Shown here: in pieces, positions 16,442-25,921 of the stretch
Position numbering within the stretch: the stretch's first letter is position 1
Layout: the number at the start of each line of letters is the position of its first letter
Made by a program: the position numbers and the translations under genes
Source: Burkholderia sp. Bp9142
GTDB lineage: Bacteria > Pseudomonadota > Gammaproteobacteria > Burkholderiales > Burkholderiaceae
Length of the DNA: 64,000 bases
Reading direction: 5' to 3'
Assembly (NCBI RefSeq): GCF_003853415.1
Contig: NZ_QTPP01000022.1
Location: 59,345 to 123,344 of the forward strand
Notes under the pieces: model-generated
The model's input: the letters and a program-made list of their open reading frames with translations, nothing else
Told to the model about the DNA's origin: nothing
Databases searched by the model: none

Positions 16442-17998
16442 TCAATCGATCTCTTTTTGCCATGCCGCGAAGAGGCCGCCGACCAGCGCGACGCCCGCGA
16501 GGAAATAAAAACCGTCGAGCGACGCGAGGAACGACGCCTGTTGCGCGACCATCCTCGCGATCGACGCGATCGCGAGGGCGTGCGCCTCGTTCAGTGCATG
16601 GCCGGCGGCCGCGTAGCTGCGCGTGAGGGCGTCGACGGTCTGCTGGAACAGCGGATCGAACACGTTCGCGCGCTCGACGAGCCGCGTCTGGTGGACGGCC
16701 AGCCGGTGCTGCTCGACGATGATCACCGATGACGTCGCGAACGAGATCGTCAGTTGCCGCACGATGTTCTTCAGCCGGTAGCCGTGCGTGTATTCGTCGA
16801 TCGCGAAGATGCGGAACGTCAGGTTCGCGACCGGCAGCACGATGAACAGCAGCAACAACCCGCGCAGCAGCAGCGGGACGATCAGCGCGGCCTCGCCGAC
16901 CTGAGGCGTCATCCGCGTCATCCACAGCGCGGCGGCGATCGCGATCGCGAACCCCGGCACCACGAACCATTTCTTGTGCGTGACGCGCTTCGCATGGCGC
17001 AGGTAGGCGAACAGCGCGGTGGCCGAGATCAGCGACATCGTGCCGACCAGGCGCCCGGCGTTCTCGACCGGATAGCCGAGCCCGCCTTCGAGCAGGCGGG
17101 AGGTCAGGTAGCTGAAGCCGGTCGACTCGTAGTAATAGAACATGTACAGCAGCAGCCCGACCTGGAACGTGCGCTCGCGAAACGCATGCAGCCGCACGAG
17201 CGGCGTCGGATGGTGCCACTGGTGATGGGCGAACCACGCGAGCGCGCCGAGACCGGCGAACGTCAGCATGATCAGCATCGGCGAGCCGCTGTAGAGCTGG
17301 TAGTGCACCTGCTGCAGCACGATCTGCAGCGCGCCTTGCGCGAGCGCGAACACGACGTAGGGCCAGAAATGCCCGGAGCCGCGTTCGTCGTCGGGCGTCC
17401 GGCCCGAATCGGGCAGCGTGAGGAGGGCGAGGATCGCGAACGCGATGCCCGCGGGCGCGGTGCACGCGAACAGCGCGCGCCACGTCGAATGCGCGACGAG
17501 CAGCCCGCCGACGATCGGCGCGAGCGCGCTGCCGAGCAGGATCATGATCAGGAACGCGCGCGTGGCGGGCGGCCGCTCCTGCGGCTTGAAGCTGACCTGG
17601 ATCAGGATCCGGCAGGCTCCCATCATCGGGCCGATGAAGTAGCCCTGGAAGCCGCGCGCGAACGCGAGTTCGAGCGACGTGTCGGCGAGCGCGGCGGCGA
17701 TCGCGCCGAACGAGAACATCAGCATGCAGCCGGCGACGTAGCGGCGATGCCCGAGCCGGTCGACCCACCATTGCTGCTGCAGGATGCCGAGCACGGCCGT
17801 GACCGCGTATGCGCTCGACGACCACACGAGTTCGTCGGGCGACGCGTTGATGCCGCCCGCGATGTAGCTCGCGAAGAACGAGAAGGCTGCGTTGTCGAAG
17901 TAGTCGATGCCGGTGACGAGCGCGAGCGCCCACGGGAACAGGTCGGCGCGCAGGTTCGCGCGGCTCCAGAGCGGCGAGCGACCTGGCGCGACGTTCAT
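16442..17998 (-). CDS. MFS transporter, DHA2-like drug efflux
   Basis: A 518-residue inner-membrane transporter with about fourteen hydrophobic segments, as in the EmrB/DHA2 branch. TM1 begins near ALALVTGIDYFDNAAFSFF; WWVDRLGHRRYV fits the loop 2-3 motif and an RGFQGYFIGPMMGA stretch fits TM4. The TM5 antiporter motif is partly kept (LIMILLGSALAPIVGGLLV). Its ATG overlaps the stop of the upstream merR gene (ATGA), so the two are coupled and the MerR protein probably controls it. Substrates are unknown. Confidence 0.85.
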   Translation of the reverse strand: MNVAPGRSPLWSRANLRADLFPWALALVTGIDYFDNAAFSFFASYIAGGINASPDELVWSSSAYAVTAVLGILQQQWWVDRLGHRRYVAGCMLMFSFGAIAAALADTSLELAFARGFQGYFIGPMMGACRILIQVSFKPQERPPATRAFLIMILLGSALAPIVGGLLVAHSTWRALFACTAPAGIAFAILALLTLPDSGRTPDDERGSGHFWPYVVFALAQGALQIVLQQVHYQLYSGSPMLIMLTFAGLGALAWFAHHQWHHPTPLVRLHAFRERTFQVGLLLYMFYYYESTGFSYLTSRLLEGGLGYPVENAGRLVGTMSLISATALFAYLRHAKRVTHKKWFVVPGFAIAIAAALWMTRMTPQVGEAALIVPLLLRGLLLLFIVLPVANLTFRIFAIDEYTHGYRLKNIVRQLTISFATSSVIIVEQHRLAVHQTRLVERANVFDPLFQQTVDALTRSYAAAGHALNEAHALAIASIARMVAQQASFLASLDGFYFLAGVALVGGLFAAWQKEID

Positions 17999-18495
17999 TC
18001 GCGGTTCTTGCGCGCGCGTCGCGTGCCGGCTTCCGCCTGCCGCTGCGCGATCAGCGCGTCGGGGTTTTCGCCGGCGAGCCGCCGCTCGATGTAGTCGATG
18101 TCGTGCTGCAGTTCCTTGCGCAGCGCGACGGCTTCCTTCAGTTCGCGCTGGACGGCCGCGATCCGCTGGTCGAGCGTGTCGATCTGCTCGGCCAGCCCCG
18201 TGCGGATGTCGCGCAGCGATGCGTCCGAATAACGACGCCGGCCGTCGCCCGTTTCCTCGAGCGGGCGCTTGAGCATCTCGGTGATGCCGTGCAGCGAAAA
18301 GCCGAGCGCGCGCAGCCGCAGGATGCGGGCGAAGCGTTCGAGATCGGCTTCGTCGTAAAGGCGATAGCGCCCGCCGCTGCGCGACGGCGTGACGAGCCCG
18401 CGCTCTTCGTAATACTTCAGCGTGCGCGGCGTGACGCCGAGCCGCGACGCGGCGTCGCTCACGGTCAGCAGCGAGGAAGGCGTGTCGTTCGGCAT
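17995..18495 (-). CDS. MerR family regulator of the adjacent MFS pump
   Basis: A 166-residue regulator. The N-terminal winged helix (LTVSDAASRLGVTPRTLKYYEERGLV, about 9-35) is followed by RYRLYDEADLERFARILRLRALGFSL and a long C-terminal coiled coil (about 95-150), with a basic tail. There is no cysteine set of metal sensors. It is the first gene of an operon with the MFS transporter. A 24-bp palindrome upstream is its probable operator, so the pair likely forms a drug-responsive efflux unit. Confidence 0.9.
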   Translation of the reverse strand: MPNDTPSSLLTVSDAASRLGVTPRTLKYYEERGLVTPSRSGGRYRLYDEADLERFARILRLRALGFSLHGITEMLKRPLEETGDGRRRYSDASLRDIRTGLAEQIDTLDQRIAAVQRELKEAVALRKELQHDIDYIERRLAGENPDALIAQRQAEAGTRRARKNRE

Positions 18496-18531
18496 CGGGA
18501 TGGCGGGACTTCGGTCGAGGCAATGGCGCGA

Positions 18532-18564
18532 TTATAGATCAACCTGTACGTTCACGTACAGGTT
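18532..18564 (-). promoter_or_regulatory. Palindromic operator/promoter of the merR-MFS operon
   Basis: A palindrome with 11-bp arms (AACCTGTACGT, two-base centre, 18541-18564) lies next to a TATAAT -10 box on the minus strand (18537-18532). The palindrome covers the -35/spacer region, where MerR proteins bind. The poor -35 (CTGTAC with a 19-base spacer) fits activator-dependent expression. Confidence 0.78.
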
Positions 18565-18570
18565 GGGTCG

Positions 18571-18608
18571 AAAAAACGGCCGCCGTGCGACGCGCGCGGG
18601 CGGCCGTT
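18571..18608 (-). terminator. Intrinsic terminator of rho
   Basis: A 10-bp stem (18575-18584 AACGGCCGCC with 18599-18608) and 14-base loop. On the minus strand it is followed by a run of T (complement of 18571-18576). It ends about 20 bases after the rho stop. Confidence 0.8.
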
Positions 18609-18627
18609 CGTTGCGCGGCGAGGGCGA

Positions 18628-19890
18628 TCAGCCGCCGCGGCGCATCAGGTCGAAGAACTCGGAATTGCTCTTCGTCTGGCGGATCTTGTCGAGCAGGAAT
18701 TCCATCGCCTCGACTTCGTCCATGTCGTGGATGAACTTGCGCAGCACCCAGATCTTTTGCAGGATCTCGGGCTTGATCAGCATTTCCTCGCGCCGCGTGC
18801 CCGACTTGTTCAGGTTGATCGACGGATAGACGCGCTTTTCCGCGAGACGGCGTTCGAGGTGCACTTCCATGTTGCCGGTGCCCTTGAACTCTTCGTAGAT
18901 CACGTCGTCCATGCGGCTGCCGGTTTCGATCAGCGCGGTGCCGATGATCGTCAGCGAGCCGCCTTCCTCGATGTTGCGCGCCGCGCCGAAGAAGCGCTTC
19001 GGACGCTGCAGCGCGTTCGCGTCGACACCGCCCGTCAGCACCTTGCCCGACGCCGGGATCACGGTGTTGTACGCGCGTGCGAGACGCGTGATCGAATCGA
19101 GCAGAATCACGACGTCGTGTTTCATTTCGACGAGGCGCTTGGCCTTCTCGATCACCATTTCGGCGACCTGCACGTGACGCGTGGCCGGTTCGTCGAACGT
19201 CGACGCGATCACTTCGCCGGCGACCGAGCGCTGCATTTCGGTCACTTCTTCAGGACGCTCGTCGATCAGCAGCACGAACAGGATGACGTCCGGGTGGTTC
19301 TGCTTGATCGCGTGTGCGATGTGCTGGAGCATCACGGTCTTGCCCGACTTCGGCGACGCGACGAGCAGGCCGCGCTGGCCCTTGCCGATCGGCGCGATCA
19401 TGTCGATGATGCGGCCCGTGACGTTCTCCTCGCCGCGCATCTCGCGTTCGAGCGACAGCGGCTTGTTCGGGTGCAGCGGCGTGAGGTTCTCGAACATGAT
19501 CTTGTGTTTCGAGGCCTCGGGCGGCTGCCCGTTGACTTTGTCGACCTTCACCAGCGCGAAGTAGCGCTCGCCGTCCTTCGGCGTGCGGACTTCACCTTCG
19601 ATCGTGTCGCCGGTGTGCAGGTTGAAGCGGCGGATCTGCGACGGGCTGATGTAGATGTCGTCGGTGCTCGCGAGGTACGACATTTCCGGCGAGCGCAGGA
19701 AGCCGAAACCGTCCGGCAGCACTTCGAGCGTGCCGTCGCCGAAGATCGTCTCTCCCGTCTTGGCGCGCTTTTTGAGAATGGCGAACATCAGCTCCTGCTT
19801 GCGCAGGCGGTTCGCGTTTTCGATCTCCAGGCCATTGGCCATTTCGATCAGTTCGGACACGTGCAGAGACTTGAGCTCGGATAAATGCAT
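18628..19890 (-). CDS. rho: Transcription termination factor Rho
   Basis: A 420-residue RNA-dependent hexameric helicase that ends unprotected transcripts. The N-terminal helical domain ([20 protein letters not shown]) leads to the cold-shock-like RNA-binding fold with GFGFLRSP (61-68). The P-loop SPKSGKT is at 179-185, Walker B ([17 protein letters not shown]) lies near 262-278, and the Q/R-loop regions follow. Length is normal. It is downstream of trxA, as in many proteobacteria, with a 194-base leader and a probable own promoter. Confidence 0.97.
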   Translation of the reverse strand: MHLSELKSLHVSELIEMANGLEIENANRLRKQELMFAILKKRAKTGETIFGDGTLEVLPDGFGFLRSPEMSYLASTDDIYISPSQIRRFNLHTGDTIEGEVRTPKDGERYFALVKVDKVNGQPPEASKHKIMFENLTPLHPNKPLSLEREMRGEENVTGRIIDMIAPIGKGQRGLLVASPKSGKTVMLQHIAHAIKQNHPDVILFVLLIDERPEEVTEMQRSVAGEVIASTFDEPATRHVQVAEMVIEKAKRLVEMKHDVVILLDSITRLARAYNTVIPASGKVLTGGVDANALQRPKRFFGAARNIEEGGSLTIIGTALIETGSRMDDVIYEEFKGTGNMEVHLERRLAEKRVYPSINLNKSGTRREEMLIKPEILQKIWVLRKFIHDMDEVEAMEFLLDKIRQTKSNSEFFDLMRRGG

Positions 19891-19989
19891 ACGGAGAACC
19901 CGCCAGGGAGGAGAAGCGACGAAAAGAAATAAGGGAGGAGGGCGAGCGGAAGCGCTCTGAGACTTAATGCGTCTTGTAGACGTTTTTTG

Positions 19990-19995
19990 ATTCTA
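19990..19995 (-). promoter_or_regulatory. Candidate -10 of a rho promoter
   Basis: On the minus strand TAGAAT (19995-19990) is preceded by TGC, an extended -10. It would give a leader of about 95 bases before rho. No good -35 is visible, which an extended -10 can tolerate. Confidence 0.5.
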
Positions 19996-20039
19996 GCATA
20001 CGCCGATTCGTGCCTGAGCGGCCGACCGGCGGCTTGACG

Positions 20040-20071
20040 GCGGACGTGTTGCCGGTTGACAACACGTCCGC
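20040..20071. repeat. Perfect 12-bp hairpin between trxA and rho
   Basis: GCGGACGTGTTG (20040-20051) pairs with 20060-20071 around an 8-base loop, starting 14 bases after the trxA stop on the minus strand. No U-run follows on that strand, so it is not a classic intrinsic terminator; RNA stabilisation or processing between trxA and rho is possible. Confidence 0.75.
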
Positions 20072-20084
20072 GGAACAGCCGGTA

Positions 20085-20411
20085 TTACAGGTGGCTGTCC
20101 AGGAATGCGGTGAGCTGCGACTTCGACAGCGCGCCGACCTTCTGTGCGGCGGCCGCACCGTTCTTGAACAGGATCAGCGTCGGGATGCCGCGCACGCCGA
20201 ACTTCGCAGGCGTCGCCTGGTTGTCGTCAACGTTGATCTTTGCGATCTGCAGCTTGTCGCCGTAGTCTTTCGCGACTTCGTCGAGGATCGGGGCGATCAT
20301 CTTGCACGGACCGCACCATTCGGCCCAGAAGTCGACGAGCACGGGCTTGTCGGATTTGACGACGTCCTGTTCGAACGATGCGTCGCTGATGTGTTTGATC
20401 TGTTCGCTCAT
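20085..20411 (-). CDS. trxA: Thioredoxin 1
   Basis: A 108-residue cytoplasmic dithiol oxidoreductase. The active site WCGPC is at 32-36, with the cis-proline in RGIPTLILF and the usual FLDSHL ending. Length is standard. The start at 20411 is the conserved [10 protein letters not shown]; a longer in-frame extension upstream has no support. It precedes rho on the same strand, the common trxA-rho order. Confidence 0.96.
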   Translation of the reverse strand: MSEQIKHISDASFEQDVVKSDKPVLVDFWAEWCGPCKMIAPILDEVAKDYGDKLQIAKINVDDNQATPAKFGVRGIPTLILFKNGAAAAQKVGALSKSQLTAFLDSHL

Positions 20412-20827
20412 TGGGTCAATACCTCTTACGGTTCGGGGACTGCCTGCTTGGCGCGTTGCGGCGCTCCGGCCGCCTGACGGCTGCCGGCCGCTGCGGCAGG
20501 CCACTCCGCTCTCCGGAAGGAAGGGCGTAAGCGCTGCATCGCGCGGCTCGCGGGTCGTTCGGGCGTCATATTAGCCTAAATTGCTATCTGCTGCGGGCGG
20601 CGATAGTAGCCGCTACGCGAGTAGGGGTACGACGCGCCGTTCGACCGTTGTGTTCCGAAGGTGGAGGCCGGCCTGCAAAATACAAGAGTCGCAATACGGG
20701 AGAGTCACGGCCATTCCTGCGCGCTCGCACCGGCTTCATGCGCCCATGCGCGCGCCGGTTTGCTCGATCATTCGCATTGTTGCGAACAAACGGTCGCATT
20801 CGGCCGGAAGCGGTGATAGAATATGCC
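20412..20827. other. Intergenic region trxA-ffs
   Basis: 416 bases between divergent trxA and ffs. The left third is GC-rich and self-complementary (around 20460-20510). A TAATAT (20573-20568, minus) could be a trxA -10. The right end holds the ffs promoter. No open frame with a plausible start and ribosome site was seen. Confidence 0.5.
20817..20822 (+). promoter_or_regulatory. Extended -10 promoter of ffs
   Basis: TAGAAT (20817-20822) is preceded by TGA, giving an extended -10; the 5' end of the RNA helix lies seven bases on. The -35 (TCGCAT, 20794-20799) is weak. Confidence 0.6.
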
Positions 20828-20828
20828 G

Positions 20829-20927
20829 TGACGGGCCTCCTCGCATGGTGGGGCGGTGAACCTGGTCAGGTCGGGAACGAAGCAGCCACAATCGTTTTCC
20901 GCCAGTGCCGAGGGTCGGGCTCGTCAC
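20829..20927 (+). ncRNA. ffs: 4.5S RNA of the signal recognition particle (small SRP RNA)
   Basis: The conserved apical domain GGTCAGGTCGGGAACGAAGC (20865-20884), continuing into AGCC, is the Ffh-binding part of bacterial 4.5S RNA. The 5' end (GTGACGGGCC) pairs with the 3' end (GGGCTCGTCAC), forming the long helix. The RNA directs inner-membrane proteins to SecYEG with Ffh and FtsY. An extended -10 lies directly upstream and a hairpin with six T directly downstream. The exact ends are estimated from the pairing, to within a few bases. Confidence 0.93.
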
Positions 20928-20936
20928 CTTTCCTCT

Positions 20937-20960
20937 CGCCCCGTTCGCCGGGCGTTTTTT
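20937..20960 (+). terminator. Intrinsic terminator of ffs
   Basis: A short stem CGCCC/GGGCG (20937-20941 with 20950-20954) with an 8-base loop, followed by six T. It lies ten bases after the SRP RNA. Confidence 0.75.
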
Positions 20961-21043
20961 ATTTCTGCGTCATTCTCCGTTTTACCCGCGCTTTGCCCGT
21001 CTTCCGCACCGTTTCGCGTGTCGGCGCGACGCAGCGTTACTGA

Positions 21044-21049
21044 TACAAT
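21044..21049 (+). promoter_or_regulatory. Extended -10 promoter of dnaX
   Basis: TACAAT (21044-21049) preceded by TGA. Only six bases separate it from the dnaX ATG, so the transcript may start at or next to the ATG. No Shine-Dalgarno is present. Confidence 0.55.
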
Positions 21050-21055
21050 TTCCCG

Positions 21056-23401
21056 ATGACCTATCAAGTTCTCGCACGCAAGTGGCGTCCGAAGGATTTC
21101 GCTTCGCTCGTCGGCCAGGAGCACGTCGTCAGGGCGCTCACGCACGCGCTCGACGGCGGGCGTCTCCATCACGCCTATCTGTTTACCGGAACCCGCGGCG
21201 TCGGCAAGACGACGCTGTCGCGGATCTTCGCGAAGGCGCTCAACTGTGAAACCGGCGTCACGTCGCAGCCGTGCGGCGTGTGCCGCGCGTGCCGCGAGAT
21301 CGACGAAGGCCGCTTCGTCGACTACGTCGAGATGGATGCGGCGAGCAACCGCGGCGTCGACGAGATGGCCGCGCTGCTCGAGCGCGCGGTATACGCGCCC
21401 GTCGATGCGCGCTTCAAGGTCTACATGATCGACGAAGTGCACATGCTGACGAACCACGCGTTCAACGCGATGCTGAAGACGCTCGAGGAGCCGCCGCCGC
21501 ACGTCAAGTTCATCCTCGCGACGACCGATCCGCAGAAGATTCCCGTCACCGTGCTGTCGCGCTGCCTGCAGTTCAACCTGAAGCAGATGCCGGCCGGGCA
21601 CATCGTGTCGCATCTCGAACGGATCCTCGGCGAAGAGCGGATCTCGTTCGAGCAGCAGGCGCTGCGCCTGCTCGCGCGCGCCGCGCAGGGCAGCATGCGC
21701 GATGCGCTGTCGCTGACCGACCAGGCGATCGCCTATTCGGCGAACGAAGTGACCGAATCGGCGGTGTCGGGCATGCTCGGCGCACTCGACCAGACCTACA
21801 TGGTGCGCCTGCTCGAAGCGCTCGCGGCCGGCGACGGCCCGGAGATCCTCGCGATCGCCGACGAGATGTCGCTGCGCAGCCTGTCCTTTTCCACCGCGCT
21901 GCAGGATCTCGCGAGCCTGCTGCACCGGATCGCATGGGCGCAGTTCGCGCCGGGCTCGGTGCTCGACGAATGGCCGGAAGCGGCCGACCTGCGCCGCTTC
22001 GCGCAGACGCTGAGCCCCGAGCAGGTGCAGCTGTTCTATCAGATCGCGACAGTCGGACGTGCGGAGCTCGGCCTTGCGCCGGACGAATACGCCGGCTTCA
22101 CGATGACGCTGCTGCGGATGCTCGCGTTCGAGCCGGCCGTCGGCGCCGGCAGTGCGCCGGGCGGTCAGCCGGCCGTGCCGCGTGCCGTACCCGCACCTGC
22201 GCCGCGTGCGGCCGCTGCTGCGTCGGCCGCGGCGCTCAAGCCACCCGCCCCGGCAACTGCCGCGGAGGCCGCCCGCCCGCAAGCTGCCGCACCGGTCGCG
22301 CCCGCTGCACGTCCGTCGCCGGCCCAGTCCGGCGATGCGGCGACTTCGCCCGCCGTGAAGCCTGCTGCGACACCGGCAGCGGCTGCGGCCGACGTGCCGG
22401 CCGCACCGCAGCCGCAAGCGAACCCGGCACCTCGGGCGGCACCGGCGAGCGATGCGCCGCCAGCCGTCCGCAACGAACCTGAACCGCCTGCTGCCGCCAA
22501 GCGCAACGACGCGTCTGCAACGCCAGCCGAACCGCCGCCGCGAGCCGTGCCGGCCGAGCCTGCCGCGCGTCCGTCGGCCCGCGGTGGTGCCGCTGCCGCA
22601 CTCGACGTGCTGCGCAATGCCGGCATGCGCGTGTCCTCCGACCGCTCGCGGGCGGGCGCCGCGCCGAAGCCGGCGGAGGCCCGGCCGGCCGCCGAGAAAC
22701 CGGCGCCGTCGCGCCCTGCCGTGCAGGTGCCGACGCCGCGTGCGGCGGCCCGCGCGCCGCAGGCTGCCGACACGCGCCAGGCGCCGCCGCCGTGGGAAGA
22801 CATTCCGCCGGACGAATACGTGCCGCTCAGCGCCGACGAGATGTTCGGCGGCGGGGCCGACGACGGCTTCGTCCCGGTATTCGACAGCGGCCCGGACGAT
22901 CTGCGCATTGCGCCGAAGCCGGCGGAGGTCCGTCCGTCCGCACCGGTCGACACGCGCCCGCTGCCGCCGGCGATCGCGCTCGACCCGGTCGGCTTCGACG
23001 GCGAATGGCCGGCGCTGGCCGCGCGGTTGCCGCTGAAGGGCGTCGCGTATCAGCTTGCGTTCAATAGCGAGCTGACGGCTGTCGACGCGACGACGTTGAA
23101 ACTGTCCGTGCCGGTGCCGCAGTATGCGGATGCCGCCCAGGTCGCGAAGCTGAAGGCCGCGCTGGCCGACGCGCTCGGCAAGCCTGTCGAGGTCGCGGTC
23201 GAGGTCGGGCCCGCGCGGCGCACCGCGGCGGCGCTCGATGCGGCCGCACGCGCGGCACGCCAGCGCGAGGCGGAGCAGGACATCCATGGCGATCCGTTCG
23301 TCCAGCAGCTCGTGCGTGATTTCGGCGCGCGTATCGTCGAAGGCTCGGTGCGGCCGCTCGCCGATTCGGCGCCGGACGGCACGCCGCCGACGCTGCATTG
23401 A
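21056..23401 (+). CDS. dnaX: DNA polymerase III subunit tau
   Basis: A 781-residue clamp-loader ATPase. The N-terminal AAA+ domain has Walker A GTRGVGKT (45-52), zinc cysteines C64, C73, C76 and C79, the DEVHM box, and the SRC motif (VLSRCLQF, near 170). Domain III follows to about 365. Residues 365-590 are an Ala/Pro-rich low-complexity linker. The C-terminal 140 residues (from about 635) form the tau-specific part that binds polymerase alpha and DnaB. I see no A-rich slippery heptamer of the E. coli type, so a frameshifted gamma form is not evident. No Shine-Dalgarno is seen before the ATG. Confidence 0.95.
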   Translation: MTYQVLARKWRPKDFASLVGQEHVVRALTHALDGGRLHHAYLFTGTRGVGKTTLSRIFAKALNCETGVTSQPCGVCRACREIDEGRFVDYVEMDAASNRGVDEMAALLERAVYAPVDARFKVYMIDEVHMLTNHAFNAMLKTLEEPPPHVKFILATTDPQKIPVTVLSRCLQFNLKQMPAGHIVSHLERILGEERISFEQQALRLLARAAQGSMRDALSLTDQAIAYSANEVTESAVSGMLGALDQTYMVRLLEALAAGDGPEILAIADEMSLRSLSFSTALQDLASLLHRIAWAQFAPGSVLDEWPEAADLRRFAQTLSPEQVQLFYQIATVGRAELGLAPDEYAGFTMTLLRMLAFEPAVGAGSAPGGQPAVPRAVPAPAPRAAAAASAAALKPPAPATAAEAARPQAAAPVAPAARPSPAQSGDAATSPAVKPAATPAAAAADVPAAPQPQANPAPRAAPASDAPPAVRNEPEPPAAAKRNDASATPAEPPPRAVPAEPAARPSARGGAAAALDVLRNAGMRVSSDRSRAGAAPKPAEARPAAEKPAPSRPAVQVPTPRAAARAPQAADTRQAPPPWEDIPPDEYVPLSADEMFGGGADDGFVPVFDSGPDDLRIAPKPAEVRPSAPVDTRPLPPAIALDPVGFDGEWPALAARLPLKGVAYQLAFNSELTAVDATTLKLSVPVPQYADAAQVAKLKAALADALGKPVEVAVEVGPARRTAAALDAAARAARQREAEQDIHGDPFVQQLVRDFGARIVEGSVRPLADSAPDGTPPTLH

Positions 23402-23495
23402 ACGAATCGCACCGCGACAGGCACAATCACGCCCGCACACATTGACCGGCACGCGCCGCGTGCCGGTTTTCACACGATCAAGAAGGAGTATTTCC

Positions 23496-23822
23496 ATGTT
23501 GAAAGGCAACCTCGCCGGACTGATGAAGCAAGCGCAGCAAATGCAGGAAAACATGAAGAAGATGCAGGAGCAGCTTGCGCAGATCGAAGTCGAAGGGCAG
23601 TCGGGCGCCGGCCTCGTCAAGGTGACGATGACCTGCCGCAACGAAGTGCGTCGCGTGGCGATCGACCCGAGCCTGCTCGCGGACGACAAGGACATGCTCG
23701 AGGATCTGGTCGCGGCCGCGTTCAACGATGCCGTGCGCAAGGCCGAAGCAACGTCACAGGAGAAGATGAGCGGCATGACGTCGGGCCTGCCGCTGCCCCC
23801 GGGCTTCAAGCTGCCGTTCTGA
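23496..23822 (+). CDS. YbaB/EbfC family nucleoid-associated protein
   Basis: A 108-residue DNA-binding protein. The N-terminal coiled coil ([21 protein letters not shown]) is followed by the conserved core ([21 protein letters not shown]) and the Gly/Met/Pro-rich ending [15 protein letters not shown]. It lies between dnaX and recR, the standard order. A strong AAGGAG site at 23482 fixes the start at 23496 and excludes the longer open frame upstream. Confidence 0.95.
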   Translation: MLKGNLAGLMKQAQQMQENMKKMQEQLAQIEVEGQSGAGLVKVTMTCRNEVRRVAIDPSLLADDKDMLEDLVAAAFNDAVRKAEATSQEKMSGMTSGLPLPPGFKLPF

Positions 23823-23862
23823 GCGCAGCGTCCGTGCAGCCCGTTCAGCCTTCAGCCGCCGT

Positions 23863-24459
23863 ATGAAACAGCCGTCTGCCCTGTCCGCGCTCGTCGAGGC
23901 GCTGCGCGTATTGCCCGGTGTCGGGCCGAAATCCGCGCAGCGCATGGCGTACCACCTGATGCAGCACGATCGGGAGGGCGCGGAGCGGCTCGGCCGGTCG
24001 CTGCTGTTCGCGACCGAGCACCTGCAGCACTGCGAGAAGTGCAACACGTTCACGGAAGCGCAGATCTGCGAGGTGTGCAGCGACGAGGAGCGTGATCCGA
24101 CGTTGCTGTGCGTCGTCGAGACGCCGGCCGACCAGATCATGCTCGAGCAGACGATGACGTACCGCGGGCTGTATTTCGTGCTGATGGGGCGGCTGAGCCC
24201 GCTCGACGGGATCGGCCCGAAGGAAATCCATTTCGACCGCCTCGTGCGGCGCGCGTCCGACGGCGTCGTCAAGGAGGTCGTGCTCGCGACCAACTTCACG
24301 AACGAGGGCGAAGCCACCGCGCACTATCTCGGCCAGACGCTGAAGGCGCGCGGGCTCGCGGTCACGCGCCTCGCGCGCGGCGTGCCGGTGGGCGGCGAGC
24401 TCGAATACGTCGACGCGGGCACCATCGCCCGCGCGATGCTCGACCGCCGCACGATGTAA
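23863..24459 (+). CDS. recR: Recombination protein RecR
   Basis: A 198-residue protein of the RecFOR pathway, which loads RecA at gaps. A helix-hairpin-helix ([16 protein letters not shown], 17-32) leads to the four-cysteine zinc motif C57, C60, C69, C72. The Toprim domain ([15 protein letters not shown] onward) and the C-terminal Walker-like segment follow. Length is normal. It follows ybaB by 40 bases without a strong ribosome site. Confidence 0.96.
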   Translation: MKQPSALSALVEALRVLPGVGPKSAQRMAYHLMQHDREGAERLGRSLLFATEHLQHCEKCNTFTEAQICEVCSDEERDPTLLCVVETPADQIMLEQTMTYRGLYFVLMGRLSPLDGIGPKEIHFDRLVRRASDGVVKEVVLATNFTNEGEATAHYLGQTLKARGLAVTRLARGVPVGGELEYVDAGTIARAMLDRRTM

Positions 24460-24463
24460 GCCG

Positions 24464-24485
24464 GGCGCCGCCGGCCGGCGGCGCC
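24464..24485. repeat. 22-bp GC palindrome downstream of recR
   Basis: A perfect palindrome (arms GGCGCCGCCGG) between the recR stop and the ribosome site of the CoA-transferase gene. It has no T-run. It may weakly terminate recR transcription or cap its 3' end. Confidence 0.6.
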
Positions 24486-24507
24486 GTTCCTCATGCCAGG
24501 GAGACAC

Positions 24508-25713
24508 ATGAGCACCAGCCAGGGCCCGCTCGCGGGCGTCAAAGTGCTCGAATTCGGGACGCTGATCGCGGGGCCGTTCGCGTCGCGCCTCTTTGCCGAA
24601 TTCGGCGCGGAAGTGATCAAGATCGAGGATCCGAACGGCGGCGACCCGCTGCGCAAGTGGCGCAAGCTGCATCCGGAGCAGGGCGGCACGTCGCTGTGGT
24701 GGTCGGTCCAGGCGCGCAACAAGAAATCGGTCACCCTCAACCTGAAATCCGATGGCGGCAAGGCGATCGCGCGGCAGCTCGCGCGCGAGGCCGACATCGT
24801 GATCGAAAACTTCCGCCCGGGCCTGCTCGAGAAGCTCGGGCTCGGCTACGACGTGCTGTCGGCCGACAACCCGGGCCTCGTGATGGTGCGCCTGTCCGGC
24901 TACGGGCAGACGGGCCCGTACCGCGACCGGCCCGGCTTCGGCGCGATCGCCGAATCGATGGGCGGATTGCGTCACATCACCGGCTATCCGGACCTGCCGC
25001 CGCCGCGCATCGGCATCTCGATCGGCGACTCGATCGCCGCGCTGCACGGCGTGATCGGCGCGCTGATGGCGCTCCACCATCGCAAGGTGAACGGCGGCGC
25101 GGGGCAGGTGGTCGACGTTGCACTGTATGAAGCGGTGTTCAACATGATGGAAAGCGTGGTGCCCGAGTACGGCGTGTACGGGATGGTGCGCGAGCGCACC
25201 GGCGCGTCGCTGCCGGGCATCGTGCCGTCGAATACCTACGCGTGCCGCGACGGCAGCATCGTGATCGGCGGCAACAGCGATCCGATCTTCAAGCGGCTGA
25301 TGAAGGCGATCGAGCGCGACGACCTCGCCGACGATCCTGCACTCGCACGGAACGACGGCCGCGTGCCGCGCACGCAGGAGATCGACGACGCGATCGCAGC
25401 GTGGCTCGCGCCGCGCACGATCGACGACGCGCTGGCCGTGCTCAACGCGGCCGACGTGCCGGCCGGGCGCATCTATAGTGCCGCCGACATGTTCACCGAT
25501 CCGCAGTTCGTCGCGCGCCAGATGATCCAGCATTTCAAACTGGCCGACGGCACCGACATTCCGCTGCCGAACATCACGCCGAAGCTGTCCGGCACGCCGG
25601 GCGAAACGCGCTGGCTCGGGCCCGAACTCGGCGAGCATACGGACGAGGTGCTGCGCGGCCTCGGCTACGACGCGCAGGCAATCGCCGCGCTGCGCGAGGC
25701 CGGCGCGATCTGA
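24508..25713 (+). CDS. CaiB/BaiF (family III) CoA-transferase
   Basis: A 401-residue family III CoA-transferase. The N-terminal block [39 protein letters not shown] and the VIENFRPG motif are typical. The probable catalytic aspartate is Asp174 in [11 protein letters not shown]. The ATG at 24508 follows a GGGAGAC site. The acyl-CoA substrate cannot be told from sequence. It is not obviously linked to its neighbours recR and surE. Confidence 0.88.
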   Translation: MSTSQGPLAGVKVLEFGTLIAGPFASRLFAEFGAEVIKIEDPNGGDPLRKWRKLHPEQGGTSLWWSVQARNKKSVTLNLKSDGGKAIARQLAREADIVIENFRPGLLEKLGLGYDVLSADNPGLVMVRLSGYGQTGPYRDRPGFGAIAESMGGLRHITGYPDLPPPRIGISIGDSIAALHGVIGALMALHHRKVNGGAGQVVDVALYEAVFNMMESVVPEYGVYGMVRERTGASLPGIVPSNTYACRDGSIVIGGNSDPIFKRLMKAIERDDLADDPALARNDGRVPRTQEIDDAIAAWLAPRTIDDALAVLNAADVPAGRIYSAADMFTDPQFVARQMIQHFKLADGTDIPLPNITPKLSGTPGETRWLGPELGEHTDEVLRGLGYDAQAIAALREAGAI

Positions 25714-25741
25714 GCGCCACGAAACCTGGCGCTGTGCGCCG

Positions 25742-25867
25742 GGCTCCCCCCGAGGGGACTTCCTCCAAGGCGGAAAACTGCAGGCGGCCCGGTGTTTCCT
25801 CGAACGAGCGGAACGCCGCCGCGCAATGCGGCGGCGCACCGCACACGCGTCGTGCGCGGGGGGAGCC
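25742..25867. repeat. Intergenic element with 11-bp terminal inverted repeats
   Basis: GGCTCCCCCCG (25742-25752) and its exact complement CGGGGGGAGCC (25857-25867) flank 104 bases. These contain a second hairpin around 25813-25833 (CGCCGCCGCGC/GCGGCGGCG). No reading frame with support lies inside. It could fold into one long stem in the leader region of surE. Confidence 0.6.
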
Positions 25868-25909
25868 AGCCGCCGCCGGACTGTCGCTCTCGCGCCATCT
25901 TTCCTCGGT

Positions 25910-25915
25910 TACAAT
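25910..25915 (+). promoter_or_regulatory. Candidate -10 of a surE promoter
   Basis: TACAAT ends six bases before the surE ATG. No Shine-Dalgarno is present and no convincing -35. Transcription from here would give a leaderless mRNA. Confidence 0.45.
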
Positions 25916-25921
25916 CGCCGG

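Noticed and set aside
21056..23401. Programmed -1 frameshift in dnaX
   Set aside because: No A-AAA-AAG type heptamer followed by a hairpin was found in the expected region.
20924..23809. A 961-codon open frame opposite dnaX
   Set aside because: Shadow frame produced by high GC; composition is not protein-like and dnaX is certain.
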